This document shows, piece by piece, positions 36,940 through 46,908 of a stretch of DNA of 64,000 nt. The stretch comes from Poecilobothrus nobilitatus (taxonomy: Eukaryota > Arthropoda > Insecta > Diptera > Dolichopodidae). Within the stretch, counting starts at the first letter, position 1. Every line of letters begins with the position of its first letter. The notes below the pieces were generated by a model, which was given only the letters and a program-made list of their open reading frames with translations, did no database searches and had not been told where the DNA came from. Location: positions 177,690,200 to 177,754,199 of the forward strand of contig OX352774.1 in NCBI GenBank assembly GCA_947095535.1, in the 5' to 3' direction. Position numbers and translations under genes: made by a program.

Positions 36940-38285
36940 CATAAACTAAAATATTTATTTTTTTTTTTTTAATTTGACTGCAAAATTTTGTGCCACCATA
37001 TAAAATAATATTTTTAAAAATATTTATTTTATAGTGAAATTCACATAGACTGTGTGGTTTTATTGATTGTTAGTCATATGTGTTTATCACAATTTATTAT
37101 TATTTTTTCTTTATAATGGTAATGAAACCGCTTTCATAAAATTTATGCCAGTGCATTTAAAATTTAAATAGGCGTAATAATCTAAGCAGTGATTTTAAGT
37201 ACATTAATTTTTTATTTCGTAAAAGTAATTGCTATATATCAACAATTCTATACATATACATATGTATGTACATAGATATCATCAATTTTATTTTTAAACA
37301 TAATATAGAACTCAACTTGTAAAAAATACTAAAAAATAAATTTTATGTTATAAAAAAATGCGGCTAAAGAAATTTAACAACAAAGTTTTAAATTTCTAAA
37401 ATTCAATAAAATTAAAGTTGTAAATACATAGTTTAATTTTTTTAAATTCTTATAGAAACAAAATACAAAACTCTTTCCTATGACAAAAATATCATCTAAA
37501 TGATCTTTTTTCAGAAGGAAAAATAGAAAACAATTGGTAAAAAAAGGCTATATTAGCGAGGGATCGAATGGTAGATGCCTATTATAGATAATAAGTAATA
37601 ACAATAAAATTCCAAAAAAAAAAGCAGCTACTAAAATCCAATAAAATTGAAGCAAAGCAGAAAAGCAATGGCCACTCAAAATAAAGTAAACGTAAACTCA
37701 AATTACCCTTTTTGAAATTTATATATAGACACTTAGTTAATATCCGCTTTGACAGACAATAGGGCTGAAGTATTATAAATAGAGAGTGTATTATAAATCC
37801 ACAACACGTAATAACTAGGAGAGTACGTTTCACAATAATCTAATCTGATATCTGCTTCTGTTAATTATTGTTAAGTACATTTAATGTAGATAATATTGGG
37901 TAATGAACTTCTATAAATTAATGAAATGATACGACTTTACTTGGTATTTAAACATTATTTATTACACTATAAAAGAGTATTGAAATATATGTATGTTATA
38001 TTATAAATGTAACTTTTGAAATAAATTCTCCATAAAAAATTAATACAATATAAAATAAGAAGCTTTAAAGCAGACAGAATTAAACCTACATATTATGTAG
38101 TTCTATTTAACTATTGGAAATCTAGTCTTATTTTAAACTGACTTGGTTTAATCTTAATCACTTTTCTAGACCCTTTATTCTAGATACATATACCTAATTA
38201 ATTCTCTTAATATAGATTCCTTTTCTTGTAAAGATTACTTTGCAAATAACGGCATAAAAACGATCATTATATACTAAAATATAAT
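36940..38285. other. AT-rich spacer, no gene seen
   Basis: The open frame at 37582-37833 (minus) is Leu/Phe/Ile-rich without a motif. CATA repeats near 37250-37270. Confidence 0.5.
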
Positions 38286-38461
38286 TTTTTTTAATGCATT
38301 TCTCTGCAACATAAATGTGAACAGGAAATTACGCAGTCTTTCCTGTTCAGGTGTGGCTGTAAATATCGTAAGCGGGAATAACTTTTACGACGTGTGTGGG
38401 ATTTAAAACCACACTCCTCCCTCGGTGTTTACACTCTTTATCAACTAGGCCACCGACGCCC
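38286..38461 (-). mobile_element. tRNA-derived SINE (SINE-1 family), inverted copy
   Basis: Minus-strand copy of 35031-35227. The plus strand shows the poly-T tail, GCATTTCTCTGC, CAGGAAATTACGCAGTC, CTTTCCTGTTCAGGTGTGGC, and the A-box region as ATCAACTAGGCCACCG. The B box is damaged (GGGATTTAAAACC). CTAAAATATAAT at 38274-38285 and CTAAAACATAAT at 38462-38473 form a 12-bp target duplication with one mismatch. Confidence 0.85.
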
Positions 38462-38473
38462 CTAAAACATAAT

Positions 38474-40944
38474 TTCTAACTAATGGTACAAGACGTAAAT
38501 CCCCGATATTTTAGGCGAAAAATGTTGAACTCACCATTTCTAATGAACTCCTTTGAACTCCTTTTTGAACTCCTTTCATTATCTAATGCAAATATATGTA
38601 TATATATACAAAGTATAGTATAAATAGACAACTTAAATAATGTATAATTATATAATTTAATAATAAAAACTATACCCCAACCACACCCATAAGGAAAAAA
38701 TGATTCTACTTCCTCACTATACAATGCATTTTATGTGTCGGGCCAGCACAAAAAAAAAAGTCTTTTTTTTTCTTTTAAATTTAAAAAATAATATGTATTT
38801 AAATTATAAATTAATTTTAAAATAGTTTACATTATATAACAAAAAAAAAAAAAATTGAGGGATTCATTCAAAATGTATTGAATTAAATAACGCTTCATGG
38901 TTTCTGAATTTTTAAAATTCAGTTTAATTTGTTAAATTTCAATATATTTTAATTTAAAAAAAAAAAAAGCTATTGTTTATTTTTAAAATATATACTATAG
39001 AATTTTGTTTTTTCTGTTTGTTTTTTTTTTTTTTGCAAATATTTTGTCCGCATTCTGTTTTTTTTTTTTTATGTGTAATTTTTTATAAAAAAAATTATAA
39101 TTTCACGATCTACCGAGTATCATATTAAAAAAAAAACAAAAAACAGAAAAAGAAAAACATGTTTATTTTTTGAGATAATTATCAGTGTTTTATATAACTG
39201 AGTTCTATTTCAATCAGTTTCATATATAAACAATAATAACAATATAACACATGCATATACATATATGTATGTATGTATATTCATATGTATAGTTTGATAA
39301 TAGAATTAATGAAAAACTATAAGTAAAATTAATAAAAAGCATGAATTATTTCCTTTATGTCATTAGGTATACGAAGTCGAAAGTAAAACCCCATATAGGT
39401 TAATAACCCCATCATTTATATTTAATTTTATTTTGGTTAATTACTTACTTATATTTGATTTAATTTTGATTCTGGATTACCTGATAATTTTATATATGCG
39501 TATCTATAACAAACCAATTCAAATTTAGTCAAATAAATATGTATGCAGTAAATATGCATTTATTAACTACAATTGTTCCGAACAACCACCCAATATACTC
39601 ACAAACTGTAGCTGGCTTTCTATTAATACTTGTGATGTAGTTAAACAGATCTGGTATATATTTGATCTTAAACAATCAACTAAAATCTCATATCTAAATC
39701 ATCGTATAAAATTTCAAATGTTATAGGGGTTTTTATTGGGATATTGTTCGATCGGTAGATATGTCTCATATGATTTTTACAGAAACTGATAAGTGGAATA
39801 AATCTTTCACATATTGGAGTGAATCGCATTTTGATTTAAAAAAAAAGAAATTTTCTGGACACATTTTTCTTAAATAATCTTTTCGATTTGTCGAAGATAA
39901 ACTTAATATATTACACTTATGTACTTACTTAACATCAGCACTTTGTAATAAGTTTACAATCGTTTAATTATAGAAGAAGGAAAATTAATCTAAGGTAACA
40001 TAATGGAACTAAACTGACCTAAGTGGGCATATGCAGGCTCATTCTACCTACCTATAACCTACTATATAAAATATAAGACTAATTTAAAAAAAAAAAATAA
40101 GAACTACGATGAATTGCTGACACATCTGTGTGTGGCTAAAAGAAAATTAAAATTTTGAAACTCAAATTTTAATTAATGTTTAGATTTTTAAGGATCTCAA
40201 TCGGATGTTACATGATCTCTCGATCCAAAAGAATCAGAAAAAAATAACTAATAATTTTTATTTTGTGTAATTTAAAATATTTATTATAATTTCCAAATAA
40301 AGTTCTGTTTTATTTTTTTTGGTATTTCTTCAAGCTTATTTTGAAATGACATTTTAAGTTTTTTTTTTTTTTAAATTTATAAGTGTTTTCCAATAAGTTA
40401 GTGAGATATTTGTTATTTTATTACGTATAGGTATATATTTAATTTAATTATATACTTCATTTCTACTTATCTTATTTTTTTAACAACTTACTATTATCAT
40501 AAGTAGTTATTTTATTTGCTATATTATTAATGCAGGCACTTAAATAATTGAAAGCGCCTCTTTTAAAAAATCTAATACAAAATGCATTATAGTTATGAAA
40601 TCAATGCAGTTTAGATATAAGAGCATGATTATATATACCTTTTTTATTTGTTTATTATTTTATAAATATTTATATAAATAAATATTAGATATAAATTTGT
40701 GCTGAATCATTGTTTTATTTTCACTTATAGATAAGAATCAGTATTTAAAGTCAATTACTAACACTCAACAAATTAATTAAGAAATATTATTGTTATGATG
40801 TCATAAAACTAATTGTATAATTAAAATTGTAGATGTTTTGACTATCAACTTTCTTTTTTTTTTGTTTTATATTATATCGTGCAGATATAAATATCTACCG
40901 ATATTTTTAGGACCCTTTTGCCTTTAGCATGTGGGCCATCTTGG
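38474..40944. other. AT-rich spacer, no gene seen
   Basis: GAACTCCTTT occurs two to three times in tandem at 38544-38577. The stretch 39595-39840 is of mixed composition without a recognised frame. The open frame at 38476-38724 (minus) is rejected. Confidence 0.5.
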
Positions 40945-41096
40945 TACAAGTATTCAATTATAATTATATTTAATATTTTGTTTACATTATTTTATTATAT
41001 TTTATATCTTATTTTTGACCTGTCCAGGTTTTTGAACCCTATACCTTTCGCCTAAAAGACGGGTGACTTACGCACTGCACCATTGGTCAGATGCCA
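40945..41096 (-). mobile_element. tRNA-like SINE copy (SINE-2 family)
   Basis: On the minus strand the head reads TGACCAATGGTGCAGTGCG (A-box region) and then GGGTTCAAAAACC (B-box-like, extra A), followed by an AT-only tail. It aligns throughout with 118-259. No anticodon arm can be drawn that would make it a functional tRNA. Confidence 0.6.
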
Positions 41097-41302
41097 TTCT
41101 TTTTATTTATAATTCTTCATTATAATAATATGATCCGATTCTTCATTGTGTTAGAACTTGACAAGAACTTCATTTACTCTCAAGATATCCTAATTTTTTT
41201 TTTTTTTTGTTTTCGTCTTAAAAAAATGTTTGGTCCTAAATTTCAAAATATTCCTTTAATATTAATTTAATAAAGGGAAAATTAATTAATTTAATTAATT
41301 TT

Positions 41303-41463
41303 CACTCGGTGGTCTAGTGGGTAAGAGCGTATAAAATACGCTGTAAACACCGAAGGTGTGTGGTTTCGAATCCCACACACGTCGTAAGAGTTATTCCCCC
41401 TTACGACATTTACAGCCACGCCTGAAAAGGAAAGACAGAGAAATGCGCTAAAAAAAAAAAAAA
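41303..41463 (+). mobile_element. tRNA-derived SINE (SINE-1 family), internal deletion
   Basis: GGTGGTCTAGTGGGTAAGAG (A box), GGTTTCGAATCCC (B box), TTACGACATTTACAGCCACG, then a direct jump from GAAAAGGAAAG to ACAGAGAAATGC. This lacks about 35 bp present in the copies at 35.0 and 38.3 kb. Poly-A tail of about 15 bases. ATTAATTTAAT(T/A)AATTT flanks both sides (41285-41302 and 41464-41480), consistent with a target duplication. Confidence 0.85.
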
Positions 41464-41480
41464 ATTAATTTAATAAATTT

Positions 41481-42701
41481 CTTATATTTTTATTGATTTT
41501 GTCAGAGCAGAATCCACAACAACCACTATTTCTTATTTCCATCATTTTGAAAAATTAATTTGATAGACAGTACTAATTAACACTACCCGCGAAGATTCTA
41601 AAGTTCATTAAACCCAAGCAACTTAAATAATTCTGATTTGAAGTATAATATAAACATTTAAATACAGTCAGTATCGTTTTTTAAAAATATATAACATAAT
41701 ACTCTAAACAATTTTACAATATTAATTTCAAAAAAAAAAAAAATAACCTGTTTCCTTTTTCTTTCATCTTACAATCTTTAATCTTGTGCAGTTGACTACT
41801 ACTTTCTTATTCAATAAAAGTATACGTTATATACTCATACTCAAGCAGAGACTTGTTTCATATGTAACATAATTTAAAAAATTTCATCTTCCAACTAAAC
41901 GTCTTTTATCATCTTAGCAATGACAAATCAAAAATTCTTTTGTTATAAGATTTTCTTTTGTTAAGATGTGGTAAAAAAGCAAAGATTTTATTCTTTTAAT
42001 AAAAGTTAAAAAAAGGTGAAATGATATTTAATATTTTTTCATACCTTAATATTACAATCCTTCTTACATTGACATTTATAATAAAAACAAAAATTCCAAA
42101 AAAAATTTTTTTTTTGTGCTTCAAATAAGTATGGGTTGCGGTTTTGCTTACTGCAATTCTTATAAATTCTTTTATCAATATATCTGATCATACGTTCTTA
42201 AGATATTATATCAAAAAGTGTTTTAAAACAAAGTTATAGGTACACATATTTTTAAGAAACTTTAATTTTAAGTGTAATTTCATTTTTAATTAATTAATTA
42301 ACTATAATATTATTTTTTGAATTCGTTTTTATATTCTGAAAATATGATTTTATTTTCTATAAAAAAATTTATATCATAAGCTATTTTTTCTCAGTATCTT
42401 AAAAACATATAATTTGCAATGATTTTTATTATCAGGTTAACAACAATAACAATTTTTAATTTTTATTTGAAACATATTGTCATATAAATTTTTGGTGTAA
42501 AATCCCCCTCAAAACAAAGCAATTCTTTGTAAAAAAAAAATATCAAACTCTTTTTCGCAATAAAAACAACCACAAAAATAAAATAAACAGGTAACAAGTG
42601 TTTTAATTGACAGGTGCAGATATCTGCTATAAAAATTTCATCAAAAAATTTTATGTTAAATATAAAACCGGTTAAAAAAAATTTTTTTTTTTTTTTTTAT
42701 A
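41481..42701. other. AT-rich spacer, no gene seen
   Basis: Homopolymer-rich. The open frame 41996-42178 (minus) has no motif. Confidence 0.55.
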
Positions 42702-43248
42702 AAAACGAGGAAGAGTGCACAGTAGAGTAGACTATATCAACTGTGGGATACCATTATGAACATAATCATATGCTGTTTTCATAAAATTTCGTCATCTTTT
42801 ACAATATATACATATACATATACAACTGCCGAGATATATTTATTTAAATTTTGGAGTTGTATGACACAGAGTTATTTTCATTTAAAAATAGAAGTTGTAT
42901 GGCAGCTTTCTGAACCTACTGCTTTAGACCAACCAAATTTGCTGCCTTGTAACTCAACATCTTTTCATATAAATAGAGAAGTTGTATGGTAGTTACTGGA
43001 ATTCGGCGACTGGACTTACTGGATTTAAATAGCGGGACTAATAGCGGAACTAAAGGAGCTTCTAGCTACTTTATTTTTTTAGTTTTAGTGCGGACGAACG
43101 GACCGACAGATGTACATGGTTTAATCGACTCAGAATTCGATTCACCGCCGATCCCTACGCTTGAGTCTATATCTAGCTCAACTGCTTTAAGGTGTCATAA
43201 GCGTAATGGCAAATTTATTATACCGTTGAACATATGTTTATACGGGTA
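42702..43248 (+). mobile_element. Helentron-like element, 5' and 3' ends both present
   Basis: Starts AAAACGAGGAAGAGTGCA, closely like 9765. The body has AGTTATTTTCATTTAAAAAT, AGAAGTTGTATGG (twice, at 42890 and 42979) and TACTGGATTTAAATAGCGGG. A degenerate (GGAC)n with GTACATGG lies at 43090-43120. It ends with ATATCTAGCTCAACTGC, CATAAGCGTAATGGC and the eroded TATACCG/CGGGTA hairpin (43219-43248). Open frames 42756-42992 and 42986-43249 lie wholly inside it and are not genes. Confidence 0.65.
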
Positions 43249-44723
43249 AAAATATTGAATTCTTAAATTGGTTTTTTTCTTTTACTTATGGTAATATACA
43301 AATATGGCATTCAAATACAATTGTGATTTTTTTTTTAGTACTTTTGGTAAAAAACAAAAAATTTAAATTAGGCACTCCTTTCATGTTTCTTTTTAACTTT
43401 TCATTAATGACGTCATTATATGTTTGAAAGTATTCCTACTGAAGATACCAAATTGTCCATAAAATATACACCAAATATTTATTAATTATATACAAAATTT
43501 AAGAAGCCCAGAAATAATGCTCCAGTTAATAAAACCGAATCGGCTATATTTACTTTCCGATGCGGAAATAAAGTCGAAATCGCGAATTTATCGAAAATTT
43601 GGCTTTATAACCGCTTTAAAAATGAAATAACGTCGAATCGGCTTATATATTTTAATTTGATCGATCTTAAATTAAAATTTCAGAGCAGAATATTCCAGAA
43701 ATGTTTTTATTATAAAAGTAAAATTCGACTTTAATTTAATTTTTATTTTTAGTTTAAACAAGTTAAAACCAAATTTAACCAAAATTTAACCAAATTATTT
43801 GACAAATGGATATATTAAATGGAATCTCCTAGTTAAATCCAGTTTTTTTTTTACTATTAAAACAATATCTTTTGTTATTTTTGTCTTTTTTGTTTATACC
43901 GAAAATTCAAACAAATTAAGGTATTTAACTTTAATTCAATTTAAAATTCGAGTAAAAATAGTATTTAATAATGATGATGTCATCATCAGATTAACACATT
44001 AAATATTAATAAAAGTTAATTTAATTTTTTTTCAATAAAACCATAACAATCGTGAAAAATAAAAAATAATAAAAAAAAAATTATTCTAAAGATGATTAAT
44101 TAGTTCTGGTGTATTGCTTTGAATATTTAATTTCGAAACGTTTGTTCTTTAAAAATGAAAAAAATACGAAAAAAACAAAAATTAATTTCATATTCTATAA
44201 ATAGAAAATGCCAAAGATTTTTTTTTTTTTTTTAACATTTTGAATTAAAATTGGTTTCCCCGTTGACAAAATCATTTTTTATATGTATTTTTGCTGTCAT
44301 ATTTGACATTAATGAGTACAAGTAACTTTTATAAGTGTATCATTTTTTATATGAAATGTCAGAAACAAATTAAAAATGAATTCGTGAATCGTGATTCAGT
44401 TTTCAAGAAAATGCTTTTATTTAAAAAACAAAAAAACTGATTCTAAAATCTGATTTAAAAAAAAATATAAACTTTTATTGTTAGATTTAGATTACTAGGA
44501 AATATATAATTAAATATTAGAAAGTAAAAATTATTAGGTTATTAGGTTAAGAGTCGCGAAATAAAAATTATTCCGACGATATAAAATTTTCTAAGGTTTT
44601 GATATTCCACCTTTTGGAATAAGCCAAACGATCTCTACTCAAAGTTTTCCTCCACTTCCATTAAAGAAAGCCTTCACTGTCCACCCCTACATATAGTTAA
44701 AATTCCAAGATGTTAGAAATTAG
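43249..44723. other. AT-rich spacer with a CpG-rich repeated patch
   Basis: At 43530-43650 CGAATCGGCT occurs twice (43536, 43633) and GAAATAA(A/C)GTCGAA twice, among many CpGs. Otherwise simple sequence. The open frame 43799-44002 has no motif. Confidence 0.5.
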
Positions 44724-44894
44724 TATATAGTAAGTTTGTTGTGTCGAATATCGCGAATGTGGAACCATATTTCACCTCATGTATTCTCCAAAATTAGGGA
44801 TGGTTATATTTTCAATTTACAAAGGTTTAAAAAGAACTTCAACATATTCACTCATCATATTCCGACAAACCTTAAACATATTTTTACTCCATAA
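44724..44894 (+). pseudogene. LINE ORF2 C-terminal fossil
   Basis: A single forward frame of 57 codons reads LLCRISRMWNHISPHVF, then a Tyr/Ile spacer, then LQRFKKNFNIF, ending at a stop. Many jockey/CR1-like LINE polyproteins end with R-x-S-R-x-W-N-x-L-P-x-x-V-F, a short spacer and a L-x-x-F-K-x-x-V/I block, which fits in order and spacing. No upstream RT domain adjoins it. The A/T-rich sequence just before (44600-44700) may be more of the same element with frameshifts. Identification rests on a short motif only. Confidence 0.5.
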
Positions 44895-45555
44895 CAGAAT
44901 CTTCTTCCCTTATCCAAACAATACAATAATATTAAAGTTCTGCTAAGCTCTGATAAAAGCAGCGTTTTTTTTAAGGATTCCCACCTATTCCCATAAACTA
45001 TATAATATATAGAAATAGAAAAAAAAAATTTGAATTGATGGTCTTTAGTTCAGTGGGATGTAAAGAAATTAAACTTTTGTAAATCTATTTAAATTAAAGC
45101 TGGTTGCTCTCGAACCCTTAAAAGCTTTATTTTATACGGTTTGGATTTCCAAACATTTTTCTTTTATTTAAAAATCTTTTAACTGTTCGTTTTTATGATA
45201 TTATGGTTATAAATTTAGGATAATATTTCAGATTTAAATCAAAACCAATTTTTAAGAATTTGATTAAGAGAAACTTCTTATTACAAAACTCTTTAAACTT
45301 TTGGAAATCTTTAAAAGTTTTTAAGTAAACTTGTTTAAGTATTGGCACAATTTGCTAGCAAATAGTTGACTTATATATATGTAGATACATTTAAATTTGC
45401 CGTACTGTATTATAAAGGATTTTTTAAAGTCAATCTATTAAAAATTCATAACAAAAAACTTCCATAAAGAAAATGTTTATATTTAAATAAAAAAAACTGT
45501 AAATGCGTTTTTTATGAAAGAAAGAAAAGTACATTCAAATTTGCTGGGTATATAC
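44895..45555. other. AT-rich spacer, no gene seen
   Basis: Nothing recognised. Confidence 0.5.
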
Positions 45556-45781
45556 GGTGCAGTGACAGAACGTCGGAGGAAATAATTGTTATTAAAAGAA
45601 GACAGTAATAGAATATGTAGAGTAAACGCATTAGGAAGGATTTTAGAGTTTTGGATAAAAATTGTGGTATCCTCTTTTTCCAGAATATTTACTAATATGT
45701 ATTTGTGCGAGTTTCTGAATTGGGAGGGATTTTAGAGTTGGTTACAAAATCAGGGTTATATGCTTTTTCAAAATATGTATA

Positions 45782-46445
45782 CAGGGTGTTTCCGACTTGA
45801 TGGTCAAACAAAAAATTGTATTGGAGGGGGGATCTATTCTGGACCCTTTTCGAGATATGAAGGTTAAAGATTTTTTAAAGACTTTTCATAAAAAAATCTA
45901 CAGCTTTTGAACGGCTTACTATAGAGAGATAAAAAAAATGTATTTTATAGAGTAAGTTGTTGATTGAAAATAACACAGCGATTGAAAATAACACACTTTT
46001 CTATTCTTTATATCTCTAAAACGGTTGGAGATAGAGAAGAAGTTATTAAATACTAATTATAGGGCTTGAAAAGCTGTTTCGAAATTTACCATAAAAAGTA
46101 TCCCAAATACAGGGTGTTTCAAAAGAAAATTCAGTTTGGCACATATTTTTTTCATTTTAAATCATTTTAAACCTCCATAACTTTGTAACTGTTGGGGTTA
46201 TGGAATTTTTAGGGCATAAAAATTAAAGCGTAACAACTTACTCTACAAAATACATTTATTTTATCTCTCTATAATAAGCCGTTCAAAAGTTGTAGATTTT
46301 TTTATGAAAAGTCTCTAAAAAATCTTTAACCCCTCATATCTCTAAAAGGGTCCAGAATAGACCCTCCCTCTAATACAATTTTTTGTTCGTCTGGGTATGC
46401 ACGATCACCCATTTCAAGGAAGACCATCGAGTTGGAAACACCCTG
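45782..46445. mobile_element. 664-bp fold-back element with TA duplication, nested
   Basis: Ends CAGGGTGTTTCC and GGAAACACCCTG, flanked by TA (45780-45781 and 46446-46447). The long arms pair: TCTACAGCTTTTGAACGGC faces GCCGTTCAAAAGTTGTAGA, and AGAGTAAGTTGTT faces AACAACTTACTCT. A further copy of the terminus (CAGGGTGTTTCAAAAG) lies in the loop at 46113, pointing to an internal rearrangement. Related to 5447-6054. Confidence 0.8.
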
Positions 46446-46862
46446 TATAAGTTATATTCCTATTCTCAAGGATTTTATATTTGAATTCAGACATATTCTG
46501 GAAAAAGCGTATAACGTTGATTTTGTAACCGACTCTAAAATCTCTCCTATTCTAAATATTCTGTAAAAGGCGTATAACCTTGATTTTGAATTGAATTCTA
46601 AAATCCCTCCCAAAACCTCTGAGACTTTAAGAATGAGACAAAAGTCCCATTGAAGTGAATCAAAAATCCCTATGGAACTTCTGACCATGGGACTTCTGAC
46701 ATGTCATTAAATAAAATCCAGTCAAATGAAATACAGACTCTTGATGGTAACCTTTGTGTTACTCAGTGGGTTTTAATTCTTTTTCGAAATGGACTTAAAG
46801 CCCACGATTTGTTTTTGAAAGGATTTAAAGCCCACAGGCGTTGAGTCTAAAAGTTTTGGAAT

Positions 46863-46880
46863 TAAAGCCCGCGGGCTTTA
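46863..46880. repeat. 18-bp perfect palindrome TAAAGCCCGCGGGCTTTA
   Basis: Fully self-complementary and GC-centred. Two partial units (AAAGCCCACGATTTG, AAAGCCCACAGGCG) precede it at 46797 and 46828. Confidence 0.85.
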
Positions 46881-46908
46881 TTTTCTCGGGCGCTCTGTCA
46901 CTGCACCG

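Larger units (their letters stand above)
45556..46908. mobile_element. Inverted-repeat DNA element of about 1.35 kb (family R) with nested fold-back element
   Basis: The ends are inverted: GGTGCAGTGACAGAACG on the left and the complement of CGGTGCAGTGACAGAGCG on the right. GTATATAC (45548-45555) and GTATATCC (46909-46916) are a likely 8-bp duplication with one mismatch. The arms carry family R modules (TTGGTTACAAAATCAGGG, TTTTTCCAGAATAT) in opposite orientation. The right arm also has AAAGCCC units ending in an 18-bp perfect palindrome. A second element lies inside (45782-46445). No transposase coding, so non-autonomous. Confidence 0.7.

Noticed and set aside
43030..43249. 87-codon frame with unusually balanced composition
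   Set aside because: Composition reflects the conserved terminal block of the Helentron-like element, a non-coding repeat.
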